Source: Clostridia bacterium
Lineage (GTDB): Bacteria > Bacillota > Clostridia > Christensenellales > UBA1242
DNA length: 18,036 nucleotides
Reading direction: 5' to 3'
Assembly: GCA_023228225.1 (NCBI GenBank)
Contig: JALOBO010000026.1
Span: forward strand, 1 to 18,036
The position numbers and the translations under genes are program-made. Positions within the stretch are counted from its first letter, which is position 1; each line of letters starts with the position of its first letter. Below the pieces are notes generated by a model that did no database searches, was not told the origin of the DNA, and was given only the letters and a program-made list of their open reading frames with translations. Shown here one piece after another: positions 1 through 5,756 of the stretch.

Positions 1-56
1 TCCTTTGTTGACCCAACAACATCGCCGATTACAGCGCCAAGTAAAAAGTATTTCAT
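1..56 (-). CDS. ADP-ribosylglycohydrolase (DraG/ARH family), N-terminus only
   Basis: Only the first 18 codons are in the window; the gene continues past the left edge. The reading M-K-Y-F-L-L-G-A-V-I-G-D-V-V-G-S-T-K matches the characteristic start of the ARH/DraG family, whose members open with a hydrophobic LGAxIGDxxGS segment where the Asp contributes to the metal/ADP-ribose site. Family members remove ADP-ribose from modified proteins or nucleic acids. It starts with ATG one base after the stop of the upstream gene, so it is the downstream member of the leftward operon fed by the promoter at 826-876. The assignment rests on a short but distinctive motif. The metal-binding Asp pairs further into the protein cannot be checked here. 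Confidence 0.7.
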   Translation of the reverse strand, partial: MKYFLLGAVIGDVVGSTK

Positions 57-57
57 G

Positions 58-372
58 TTATGCCATTTGTTTTTTTAATTCAGCAATTCTTTTTTCTAAA
101 TTTTCTATAGTATTTTGCAGTTCAACATTATCCTTGAATGCGTCAACCGTAATTATTTGTAATCCTTGATATAATTTTGTAGCGGATTCATTAATATGTT
201 TCAACGCTGTTTTTTTGGTTCCTAATAAATTTGAACTAATGAAAGGGTCAATCCCAACTCGAACGCGTTCTTTATAAACAGTATCAATACAGTATGTATC
301 TTGTAACGTTAATTTAATGTTATTTGCGATAATTGGTGTTCTTAATGTTTTGTTATGTTGTTGTAGTAACAA
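58..372 (-). CDS. hypothetical protein with C-terminal coiled coil; may be the 3' part of a broken gene
   Basis: This is 104 codons from a TTG. I do not recognise the family. The last ~25 residues (LQNTIENLEKRIAELKKQMA) have heptad spacing of a coiled coil. There is no ATG near the start. The only usable start is a TTG two codons after a TGA that lies in the same frame and ends the preceding reading frame (376-579). Nearly all other genes here have ATG starts, so this frame may be the continuation of its neighbour interrupted by an in-frame stop, rather than an independent gene. It ends one base before the glycohydrolase start. Confidence 0.5.
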   Translation of the reverse strand: MLLQQHNKTLRTPIIANNIKLTLQDTYCIDTVYKERVRVGIDPFISSNLLGTKKTALKHINESATKLYQGLQIITVDAFKDNVELQNTIENLEKRIAELKKQMA

Positions 373-375
373 TTT

Positions 376-579
376 TCACAATTCAACGTCAACATCTTTT
401 TTATTACGTTCAGCATAAATTTTATGCACGATATCATAAAATGCAGCGGTAAATGTATCGTGACAAATAATTACAAGTGGTTTTGACCTGCGACCGTCTG
501 CAATTGGAAATTTTAACGATAAATTCATTCTTGATGAATTTTTTGCAATTGATGTTTTATCGCCATAAATTTTATGCAC
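376..579 (-). CDS. hypothetical protein; probable frameshifted continuation of the 587-805 gene
   Basis: This open frame can only start at a GTG (577-579) as annotated. Reading it upstream through the A-tract at 593-600 (minus strand) gives K-K-N-G-K-I-W-V-H-K-I-Y-G-D-K, which joins smoothly to the end of the 587-805 frame if one A is removed. Visible features include a basic patch (DGRRSKP) and an amphipathic segment around HDTFTAAFYDIVHKIY. It ends in TGA at 376-378, in frame with the next gene. I read it as the middle of a longer protein broken by a homopolymer indel, or joined by a +1 frameshift. Function unknown. Confidence 0.5.
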   Translation of the reverse strand: MHKIYGDKTSIAKNSSRMNLSLKFPIADGRRSKPLVIICHDTFTAAFYDIVHKIYAERNKKDVDVEL

Positions 580-586
580 CCAAATT

Positions 587-805
587 TTACCGTTTTTTTT
601 CAGTAAATACCCATTTTACAGATTTTGTTTTGATTGTAGTATCTTCCATTTCAATAGTTGTACTGATGTTTTTCCATTTATTTGCAGGAATCAACGTTAC
701 ATGCAAACCAATTGCTTTTGCGTAGTTAAAAGCACCAGTTTCTCTAAAAAGTTCAAAATCTTTTAAATAAGATTGACGGATTTTTGGATTTTCAATTATT
801 GTCAT
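587..805 (-). CDS. hypothetical protein, first gene after the left-hand promoter; probably truncated by frameshift
   Basis: A 72-codon frame begins with a clear ATG 20 bp downstream of the 51-bp promoter copy at 826-876, so it is the first gene of the leftmost operon. No family recognised. The frame ends abruptly after a run of eight A residues (minus strand; plus coordinates 593-600), reading T-E-K-K-R-stop. With seven A residues it would read T-E-K-N-G-K-I-W-V and continue into the 376-579 frame, giving a protein of about 143 residues. I therefore treat 587-805 plus 376-579 as one disrupted gene, with the alternative that both are separate short proteins. Confidence 0.6.
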   Translation of the reverse strand: MTIIENPKIRQSYLKDFELFRETGAFNYAKAIGLHVTLIPANKWKNISTTIEMEDTTIKTKSVKWVFTEKKR

Positions 806-825
806 AAGTAGTGATTTTTAATGTT

Positions 826-876
826 TTTATCAATTAATTAAAATCAAATATACAACATTTATGATGCAATAGCAAT
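826..876 (-). promoter_or_regulatory. leftward promoter, copy 1 of a 51-bp repeat
   Basis: Read on the minus strand it has ATTGCTATTGC, a 7-bp variable spacer, then 33 bp identical in all three copies and containing TATATTTG (845-852). TATATTTG fits the Bacteroidota -7 box TAnnTTTG, and a TTG 20 nt upstream fits the -33 box. Identity continues through the TTAATTAATTGATAAA segment into the presumed 5' UTR. It feeds the 587-805 gene and those to its left. Confidence 0.8.
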
Positions 877-887
877 AGTTTTGGCAA

Positions 888-1790
888 TTATTTTTGATAA
901 ATTTCGTGAACTACAATTTTCATTTTTGCAATATCTTGCGAAACGATTCTTAAAGCTTCATCTCGATTATTTTTTTCAGGATACTCTCTTACGCATTCAT
1001 CACCAATCCATAACATTGCTTTATATGAACGGCTTTTCACAACGTCTTCAACCGTTACATTTAATTTCACAATATCATTTGAAACAATTACATCATCCTC
1101 AACAACTTTCGGTTGTTCATTGTTTACTGTATTAAATGATACGTCCAATGTTTTCTTTTGTTGTTCTAATCTTTGCGTTCTGAGATTTTCATCAATATCA
1201 TCTTGATTAAGACCAAGTTGTCCGTATAAACTTGCAGATTCAACCTTGACTGGGATTCCTTTATAATCAATACATGCTTTTTCATAAATATTCAAATCTT
1301 CAACATCTGGTAACAATGTATCTGAATCAAAGCCATCAACTTTTGATAAATAATACTTTATGACATGATACATATCAGGTCCAACAACGAATTTACAACG
1401 TTTATCGAAAACATCATACATTCTTTTGTACTCTAACTTTGCAACTTCGCCTACTGTGTTTGCGATACGATATTTTAAAATGGTTTTTATAGACATATAC
1501 ATTCTATATCCAATTGTTGATTTTGGAAATTTGTCTTTAACTATAAACGAATAGCTATTCTCGCTTCCTTCAATCAATCGCGTACATGTTCCATTTTTAT
1601 GAAACTTATAAATAGAATATGGCAAAGTTACAATATCTCGTACTTTTATAATATAGTCATCCGAATAAGTCCATGGCATATTCAGTATGTGCGCATAAAA
1701 GCTATAAATTAATGAACTTTTTAATATGTGTAATTCAATACTTCTATTCGTTGCTGCTTGTCTGTACAATTCTGTTCCGTATACTGTCAT
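888..1790 (-). CDS. hypothetical protein, about 300 residues
   Basis: Last gene of the operon that starts at the 4105-4155 promoter; its stop lies just 11 bp from the next promoter copy. I chose the ATG at 1790, four bases after the previous gene's stop, over the in-frame TTG at 1808 that would overlap that gene. No family recognised. The N-terminal ~180 residues are rich in Tyr and basic residues (for example YKRMYDVFDKRCKF). A Gln/Arg/Asn-rich linker follows around residues 210-240, then a compact C-terminal segment with SYKAMLWIGDE and VSQDIAKMKIVVHEIYQK. There is no signal peptide or membrane segment, so it is likely cytoplasmic. Confidence 0.8.
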   Translation of the reverse strand: MTVYGTELYRQAATNRSIELHILKSSLIYSFYAHILNMPWTYSDDYIIKVRDIVTLPYSIYKFHKNGTCTRLIEGSENSYSFIVKDKFPKSTIGYRMYMSIKTILKYRIANTVGEVAKLEYKRMYDVFDKRCKFVVGPDMYHVIKYYLSKVDGFDSDTLLPDVEDLNIYEKACIDYKGIPVKVESASLYGQLGLNQDDIDENLRTQRLEQQKKTLDVSFNTVNNEQPKVVEDDVIVSNDIVKLNVTVEDVVKSRSYKAMLWIGDECVREYPEKNNRDEALRIVSQDIAKMKIVVHEIYQK

Positions 1791-1794
1791 ATTC

Positions 1795-2160
1795 TTAATT
1801 GTTTTCAATTATAATTCCTAATGCTTTAGACAAAACCCGTTCTGTTAATGAATCAAAATCAGGTAATTCCAATTCATCATTTGTTTTGACTTTTATTGTT
1901 TTAAATGCAACGCCATCAGCATCAAGTATTTCCATGCGATAAAATATTTCATCTCGTACATTAACACCAACTTCATAAGTTACAGTAAAGTCATTACTTA
2001 ATTCATAAACTGCTTTAATTTTATGCGCATTTTTTGCAACAATTGATGCGGCTGTTATTTCGATTTTTTCATCAAAGAAAAAGTTTTCAATAACATCAAT
2101 TTCTTCTGCTGCATTTATAATATGTTCGCATGAACTGCTTATGCTTATATTTAATTCCAT
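1795..2160 (-). CDS. hypothetical protein, 121 residues
   Basis: ATG start one base after the stop of the upstream gene; the downstream gene begins four bases after its stop, so translation is probably coupled. The composition is acidic with alternating hydrophobic residues (KAVYELSNDFTVTYEVGVNV, FKTIKVKTNDELELP), suggesting a beta-rich fold followed by a C-terminal helix (FDSLTERVLSKALGIIIENN). No recognised motif and no membrane segment. It belongs to the early-type leftward operon that also contains the primase-like gene. Function unknown. Confidence 0.8.
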   Translation of the reverse strand: MELNISISSSCEHIINAAEEIDVIENFFFDEKIEITAASIVAKNAHKIKAVYELSNDFTVTYEVGVNVRDEIFYRMEILDADGVAFKTIKVKTNDELELPDFDSLTERVLSKALGIIIENN

Positions 2161-2161
2161 T

Positions 2162-2689
2162 CTAACGTTTTTTAGGGTTCATTACATTGTCTAATGATAA
2201 ATTGGCAGATTCCTTTGTTTTAAAGAAATTGTTTGTTCTTTTACGATACGTTGTTTTATAATCGTCAGAAACGTAAGTATCTTGACAAACTTTACCACTA
2301 GAATTGATAAACCAATAAAAAGTTGGTATATGAATATTATCTTCGATAACAGTGCATATTACCTTAGTTCCATTTTTAAGTGAATACTTATGAGGAACAC
2401 CAGGCGTTGTTGATTGCAATACTTCTTGAACAATAAGTGCTGTTTTTTCACCTATTCCATTACCTATTACTTTAACCTTGTCAGGTCTTAAGTAAACAGA
2501 ATCGCCTTTTTTATATTTTGGCATTGCAAATTCAACAAAGAAATGTGGTTCTTTTGTTGGGTCAAACATGCATGGTGCTGATGTTGTGTTCCAGTACCAT
2601 ACGCCTACACCTCTATCTGATACCATGTCTCCTACGTTATATCCGCCAGGAAATTTTGATTTTAAAATAAATGTTCTTACTTGTGGCAT
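2162..2689 (-). CDS. hypothetical protein with SH3-like beta motifs
   Basis: Starts at the ATG at 2689 (MPQVRTFILKSKFPGGYNVGD); the TTG three codons upstream is less likely. Two segments, YNVGDMVSDRG near residue 20 and YKKGDSVYLRPDKVKVIG near residue 60, have the hydrophobic-x-x-G-D-x-V pattern of SH3/KOW-like small beta barrels. A basic, aromatic C-terminus follows (TTYRKRTNNFFKTKESANLSLDNVMNPKKR). This suggests nucleic-acid or protein binding, but no family can be named. It is separated from the upstream gene by a 38-bp gap that carries a TATATAAAATAAA sequence, so it might also be read from its own promoter. Confidence 0.75.
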   Translation of the reverse strand: MPQVRTFILKSKFPGGYNVGDMVSDRGVGVWYWNTTSAPCMFDPTKEPHFFVEFAMPKYKKGDSVYLRPDKVKVIGNGIGEKTALIVQEVLQSTTPGVPHKYSLKNGTKVICTVIEDNIHIPTFYWFINSSGKVCQDTYVSDDYKTTYRKRTNNFFKTKESANLSLDNVMNPKKR

Positions 2690-2706
2690 ATCTTTCAATT
2701 TTAAAT

Positions 2707-2719
2707 TTTATTTTATATA
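2707..2719 (-). promoter_or_regulatory. candidate second-class (late-type) promoter box
   Basis: The minus strand reads TATATAAAATAAA in the 38-bp gap ahead of the gene starting at 2689. The same 13-mer occurs ahead of the first rightward gene at 5177-5189 and resembles the T4-type late box TATAAATA. AT-rich DNA makes chance matches common. Confidence 0.25.
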
Positions 2720-2727
2720 CAGAAATT

Positions 2728-2979
2728 TCAATTAGTTTTACTTAATATTTCAAAATTATATGCATGACCTGTTTGTGAGACAACAAATTTAACTTTCATG
2801 CCAATATACGGTTTTATTGATTGCCGTTGCATATATCCTCGGCCGCCTACGTTTTTTGCATCTATTAATACTTGCGGATAACCTTCGCCATCAATTCCTC
2901 TTACACTATCAATAAAATATGTTACCCCATCATCACCTAATACTGCAGCACTGTAACTGTCTTTTATTATTCCTTCCAT
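2728..2979 (-). CDS. small cold-shock/OB-fold-like protein
   Basis: An 83-residue protein whose shape follows a cold-shock domain. It opens with a strand (MEGIIKDSYSAAVLG), then DDGVTYFIDS, a middle glycine-rich loop, and a final K-V-K-F-V-V-x-x-T-G-H-A-Y-N-F-E-I-L strand pair like the GxKVxFxV...GxxAxNV ending of CspA-type proteins. The RNP aromatic motifs are not clearly kept, so this is fold-level similarity only. It overlaps the stop of the upstream primase-like gene as TAATG, implying coupled expression and a possible role as a single-strand nucleic-acid-binding partner. An unrelated small beta-barrel is possible. Confidence 0.6.
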   Translation of the reverse strand: MEGIIKDSYSAAVLGDDGVTYFIDSVRGIDGEGYPQVLIDAKNVGGRGYMQRQSIKPYIGMKVKFVVSQTGHAYNFEILSKTN

Positions 2980-3515
2980 TAAAAAATCACTTTTGCATTT
3001 TCGTTTAAATATAATTCAGGATCGTAAGAAACATATTGAATTCTTGCAATATCGTGACAATGTTTATCACGAATTCCACCAGCATCAATTGCAAATGCAG
3101 CAGATACTTTCAATTCAGTTTCTTTATAAGTTTCTTTTGTTGCTGTTGTTGGAATCAATACTTTTAAGCCATTTCCTGACGGCGTGATAAAAGCAGCAAA
3201 AACGTAATTTAGTTTTGTTGCTCTTTTTTTCAAATCTTCAACATTTTCAACATGGTCAATGTCAAGACAAATGAATCCATTATATTCAGCCATTCCGTTT
3301 ATAGAACGGGTAATGAATTGTCCTGTTGGCGTAAAAAGTGGCAACTTGTATTTAAGGTCCTCTCGTTTTTTCTTATCGGTTTCTTTGAAAATTGGTTCAA
3401 CAAGATTCTTAAATTTGCCGTTTTTTATATCAGCAAGAATTTCGGTAATATCTCTATTGCCTGAAGGCGTTGTAACTTTTACAGATGGAAATTCGGAAAC
3501 AATAAATTTAGACAT
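2979..3515 (-). CDS. BT4734/VirE-N-like domain protein (archaeo-eukaryotic primase type)
   Basis: The 178 residues match the BT4734-like/VirE N-terminal domain common in Bacteroidota mobile elements. T-P-T-G-Q-F near residue 62 is followed by FICLDIDHV (residues 81-89), whose DxD (Asp85, Asp87) is the expected metal-binding pair. Then come ITPSGNGLKVL (110-120), the sGxGlK nucleotide-binding motif, and HDIARIQYVSYDP near residues 154-166, supplying the late conserved Arg. These are the primase-polymerase hallmarks. Family members are usually fused to a helicase; here the domain stands alone, ending right after the core. It probably acts in phage replication with the overlapping cold-shock-like protein. 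Enzymatic activity is inferred, not proven. Confidence 0.75.
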   Translation of the reverse strand: MSKFIVSEFPSVKVTTPSGNRDITEILADIKNGKFKNLVEPIFKETDKKKREDLKYKLPLFTPTGQFITRSINGMAEYNGFICLDIDHVENVEDLKKRATKLNYVFAAFITPSGNGLKVLIPTTATKETYKETELKVSAAFAIDAGGIRDKHCHDIARIQYVSYDPELYLNENAKVIF

Positions 3516-3527
3516 AATAAAAAGTTT

Positions 3528-4097
3528 TTAGTTAATACTTGTTGTTAATTCAATGCCGTTTTTTGCAGATTTATTGCGAATTGTGATTAAATAATCTTTA
3601 GCAATATTATAATCATCAGTTGCTTTTTTCAATTCGTTTTTGAACCATGCAGAAACATTTGATTTTAATTTTGTTCCTATCGGGACAATATACGTTTTGC
3701 CATCAATGATACTTTCAAAATATAATTTATGGTCAGCAATGTTTATAAGTTTACCAGGATGCAGAATTATTCGTTTTGATGAATAATAACGAGGTGATAA
3801 ATAAGTTTCACCAATTATTGGAGTGCCAGTAATTGATTGATTTGCAACAGGTTCAGCATATGTTGATTCGTATACAGTAACAATGCCTTTTGCAATATTT
3901 TCATCTATAAATTTGCAAGTAAAACCGTTTTCATCAACGAATTCTTTTCCTTTTGCTGAACATTTACGAACATGATATGTTTTAACACCTTTCTCGAAAA
4001 TGGAATCTCGTATTTTCATTACTTTTACGAATTTTGCAAACCTTGATATTTCTGAAATATCAAGGACTTTTCCGATTAAATTTTCACCTGTTTCCAT
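3528..4097 (-). CDS. hypothetical protein, first gene of the middle leftward operon
   Basis: A 189-residue protein from the ATG at 4097, which lies 8 bp downstream of the 51-bp promoter copy at 4105-4155; an in-frame TTG at 4112 would fall inside the conserved repeat and is rejected. No family recognised. Beta-rich segments such as GKTYIVPIGTKLKSNVSAWF follow a basic N-terminal region (RFAKFVKVMKIRDSIFEKGVKTYHVRKC). Nucleotides 33-57 of the gene form a perfect 12-bp inverted repeat with a one-base centre, which may shape the mRNA just inside the coding start. Function unknown. Confidence 0.8.
   Translation of the reverse strand: METGENLIGKVLDISEISRFAKFVKVMKIRDSIFEKGVKTYHVRKCSAKGKEFVDENGFTCKFIDENIAKGIVTVYESTYAEPVANQSITGTPIIGETYLSPRYYSSKRIILHPGKLINIADHKLYFESIIDGKTYIVPIGTKLKSNVSAWFKNELKKATDDYNIAKDYLITIRNKSAKNGIELTTSIN
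4041..4065. repeat. 25-bp near-perfect palindrome inside a coding region
   Basis: CCTTGATATTTC, one T, then its exact reverse complement. It lies at nucleotides 33-57 of the gene starting at 4097 and codes for the DISEIS region. Strong hairpins start at the same gene offset in two other leftward genes (see 8406-8440 and 16334-16370). Confidence 0.75.
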
Positions 4098-4104
4098 AAA
4101 TTTG

Positions 4105-4155
4105 TTTATCAATTAATTAAAATCAAATATACAACATTTTTTGTGCAATAGCAAT
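4105..4155 (-). promoter_or_regulatory. leftward promoter, copy 2 of a 51-bp repeat
   Basis: Same arrangement as the copies at 826-876 and 5103-5153: minus-strand ATTGCTATTGC (4145-4155), a 7-bp variable spacer (4138-4144), then the invariant 33 bp with TATATTTG at 4124-4131. It drives the six-gene operon from 4097 down to 888. Confidence 0.8.
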
Positions 4156-4171
4156 GGTTTTCTTGATTATT

Positions 4172-4309
4172 TTATAACGAATCAACCAAATTTCTAATGT
4201 CTTCTCTATTCTTCATAGATTCGGACGGGTAAACTGGCGTAAACAAAATATGTAAAAATTGAATAAGAAGGATTGCAATAAGGCAACAACCGATAAATAA
4301 ATCTTCCAT
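4172..4309 (-). CDS. small single-pass membrane protein, 45 residues
   Basis: A short gene with ATG at 4309, seven bases after the upstream stop, ending in TAA at 4172-4174. The product begins M-E-D-L-F-I-G-C-C-L-I-A-I-L-L-I-Q-F-L-H and is strongly hydrophobic to about residue 25. A charged tail follows (SESMKNREDIRNLVDSL). This fits a small inner-membrane protein with a short N-terminus and a cytoplasmic C-terminus. It is the last gene of the rightmost early operon, just ahead of the next promoter copy. No family can be named; phage small membrane proteins of this kind are often accessory host-modifying factors. Confidence 0.65.
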   Translation of the reverse strand: MEDLFIGCCLIAILLIQFLHILFTPVYPSESMKNREDIRNLVDSL

Positions 4310-4315
4310 ATTATT

Positions 4316-4897
4316 TTAGTTTCTAAGTTTTAACATTTCTCTGCGGTGTGCAACAAATTCAGATGGTTTCATATTGTCACAATCAATATCACCATGGTAA
4401 TAACTCCAGCATTCAAATGATGGTCGAATTGTTATGTATTCTTCTAATCCTTCTTTGACAAATTCATCAATTTTTGCTAGCATCAATTCCTCGTTTTTTT
4501 CGATTGCACTCGGATTATTTATTATGTTTATTTTATGGCATTCCCACGTTCCTTTTGAATGTATTAATGAATCAGCATTAATTGTTGGGTCATTTAAATG
4601 ACTTGGTGCAAGATTTTTACAATCATCAATTGCAATCATCCATCTTTGGAATTCAGATATAAGCCATTGAAGTTTTTGGAACTTATCAGAACAAAAAGTA
4701 TTTGAAATTTCATTAGATAAATCCATGAAATTGTCTTTTGAGTTAGGTTTGAATGACATTTCAAAACAAGTCCATAAAGAACCATTCAATAATCTTTTAC
4801 TTGCATCGTTTTTTATGTAATCTTGTTTTCGAGTAAGAACTAATGCATTCGGTATTGAGTATTGCAAATCAATTCTGAAGTTTACTTTTGTTTTCAT
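4316..4897 (-). CDS. hypothetical protein, 193 residues
   Basis: ATG at 4897 (MKTKVNFRIDLQYSIPN), two bases after the upstream stop; the TTG at 4906 would overlap that gene. No family recognised. It is aromatic- and Trp-rich with helical segments (DKFQKLQWLISEFQRWMIAIDDC, around residues 75-95) and a C-terminal EFVAHRREMLKLRN helix. The sequence YHGDIDCDNM contains clustered Asp residues but no identifiable catalytic pattern. Likely soluble. It is co-transcribed with the genes on either side from the promoter at 5103-5153. Confidence 0.8.
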   Translation of the reverse strand: MKTKVNFRIDLQYSIPNALVLTRKQDYIKNDASKRLLNGSLWTCFEMSFKPNSKDNFMDLSNEISNTFCSDKFQKLQWLISEFQRWMIAIDDCKNLAPSHLNDPTINADSLIHSKGTWECHKINIINNPSAIEKNEELMLAKIDEFVKEGLEEYITIRPSFECWSYYHGDIDCDNMKPSEFVAHRREMLKLRN

Positions 4898-4899
4898 AA

Positions 4900-5094
4900 T
4901 TAGCAATTTTGTTTAAAGTTAGACATTATAACTGCAATTTCGGATAATGTATTAGATAACTCATTACATGTAAGATACTGATTAGCATCATTTACATATT
5001 CTAATTCGATTTCTTCTGCCTTTTCAACGTCATTAAATCCACATTTGTTAAGGTCAAAATTAAAATTCCAAATTATATCTTCTGCTGTAATCAT
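4900..5094 (-). CDS. hypothetical acidic protein, 64 residues
   Basis: First gene of the operon fed by the promoter at 5103-5153, its ATG lying 8 bp from the repeat edge. The product is small and acidic (MITAEDIIWNFNFDLNK, then KAEEIELEYVNDANQYL) and mostly helical in appearance, with three Cys residues. Small acidic first-operon products are common among phage early proteins that bind host enzymes, but nothing in the sequence identifies a target. Function unknown. Confidence 0.75.
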   Translation of the reverse strand: MITAEDIIWNFNFDLNKCGFNDVEKAEEIELEYVNDANQYLTCNELSNTLSEIAVIMSNFKQNC

Positions 5095-5102
5095 GTTTTA
5101 TT

Positions 5103-5153
5103 TTTATCAATTAATTAAAATCAAATATACAACATTATTTAAGCAATAGCAAT
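5103..5153 (-). promoter_or_regulatory. leftward promoter, copy 3 of a 51-bp repeat
   Basis: Minus-strand ATTGCTATTGC (5143-5153), a 7-bp variable spacer, then the invariant 33 bp with TATATTTG at 5122-5129. It sits in the divergent gap between the leftward operons and the rightward tagged-gene block and drives 5094 to 4172. Confidence 0.8.
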
Positions 5154-5176
5154 TTTTTACGATACTTTTTTATGAA

Positions 5177-5189
5177 TATATAAAATAAA
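5177..5189 (+). promoter_or_regulatory. candidate rightward late-type promoter for the tagged-gene block
   Basis: TATATAAAATAAA lies 11 bp ahead of the first tagged gene. The wider stretch CTTTTTTATG-AATATATAA (5165-5183) resembles CTTTTTATG-T-AATATATAA ahead of the second tagged block (11034-11052). It may be a T4-type late box, but chance is not excluded in such AT-rich DNA. Confidence 0.35.
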
Positions 5190-5200
5190 TTATTAATATT

Positions 5201-5440
5201 ATGGAAAGAAGAATACCAACAATTGAAGAATTTTCAGCAAAGCCAGAAGAAACTAATGAAGCTGTTGGAACTGTAGACTTACATTTCAAAGCAAAAATGT
5301 TCTGTCAAGAAGTTTTGAAATTAGGAACAAAAAATAACTTATTTGATACTTATATGAAAAGTCATCAAATAAATCCAGATGATTTAAGCGATTTCATGGT
5401 AGCAGTTATTGAAAACATTCAAACAAATTATTTAGTATAA
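5201..5440 (+). CDS. tagged putative internal head protein, 79 residues, unknown cargo
   Basis: First gene of the rightward block. It begins M-E-R-R-I-P-T-I-E-E-F, a divergent form of the shared N-terminal tag. The usual [LIV]-x-E ending at residue 14 is missing here (FSAKPEETNE), with I-E-E at 8-10 as an earlier candidate site. The remainder is a small helical acidic domain (LHFKAKMFCQEVLKLG, DFMVAVIENIQTNYLV) with no recognised family. The stop overlaps the next start as TAATG. I infer that it is packaged in the head like its neighbours, less surely than for those with the full tag. Confidence 0.8.
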   Translation: MERRIPTIEEFSAKPEETNEAVGTVDLHFKAKMFCQEVLKLGTKNNLFDTYMKSHQINPDDLSDFMVAVIENIQTNYLV

Positions 5441-5748
5441 TGAAAAAAAGAATACCCACTTTAGATGAACACATTAATGAATCAAAATTGAATGAATTTT
5501 GCACTACTACTGTTTATAAATTCTCTGGCTCTGCTTCTCAATGGAATGAATTGCTTAAACTTTTAGATAAACTTGAGAATAAGAAAGAATTGGCATATGA
5601 TTCCGAAGATTTACCGTATGGTGCACAATCATTTGCAGTATTCGATATTTTGCCAAAAAAACCTGAGACAGTTAATTGTCATATCATAGATTTAGAAACA
5701 TTAATTCCAAAAGACTTAATGAAATTTATTTCACCAATATCAAAATAA
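5440..5748 (+). CDS. tagged putative internal head protein, 102 residues, unknown cargo
   Basis: N-terminus M-K-K-R-I-P-T-L-D-E-H-I-N-E, then S: a full copy of the tag with a predicted cut after Glu14 (I-N-E|S). The cargo of about 88 residues shows a helix rich in Leu/Lys (WNELLKLLDKLENKKEL) and then a beta-like FAVFDILPKKPETVNCHIIDLE. No known domain recognised. It overlaps the upstream stop (TAATG) and lies eight bases before the next tagged gene, so it belongs to the same transcript. Confidence 0.85.
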   Translation: MKKRIPTLDEHINESKLNEFCTTTVYKFSGSASQWNELLKLLDKLENKKELAYDSEDLPYGAQSFAVFDILPKKPETVNCHIIDLETLIPKDLMKFISPISK

Positions 5749-5756
5749 TAAGATAA

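Noticed and set aside
4098..4112. Upstream TTG starts (also at 1808, 2698, 4906)
   Set aside because: Each would overlap a neighbour or a conserved promoter repeat, while an ATG lies a few codons downstream in good spacing.
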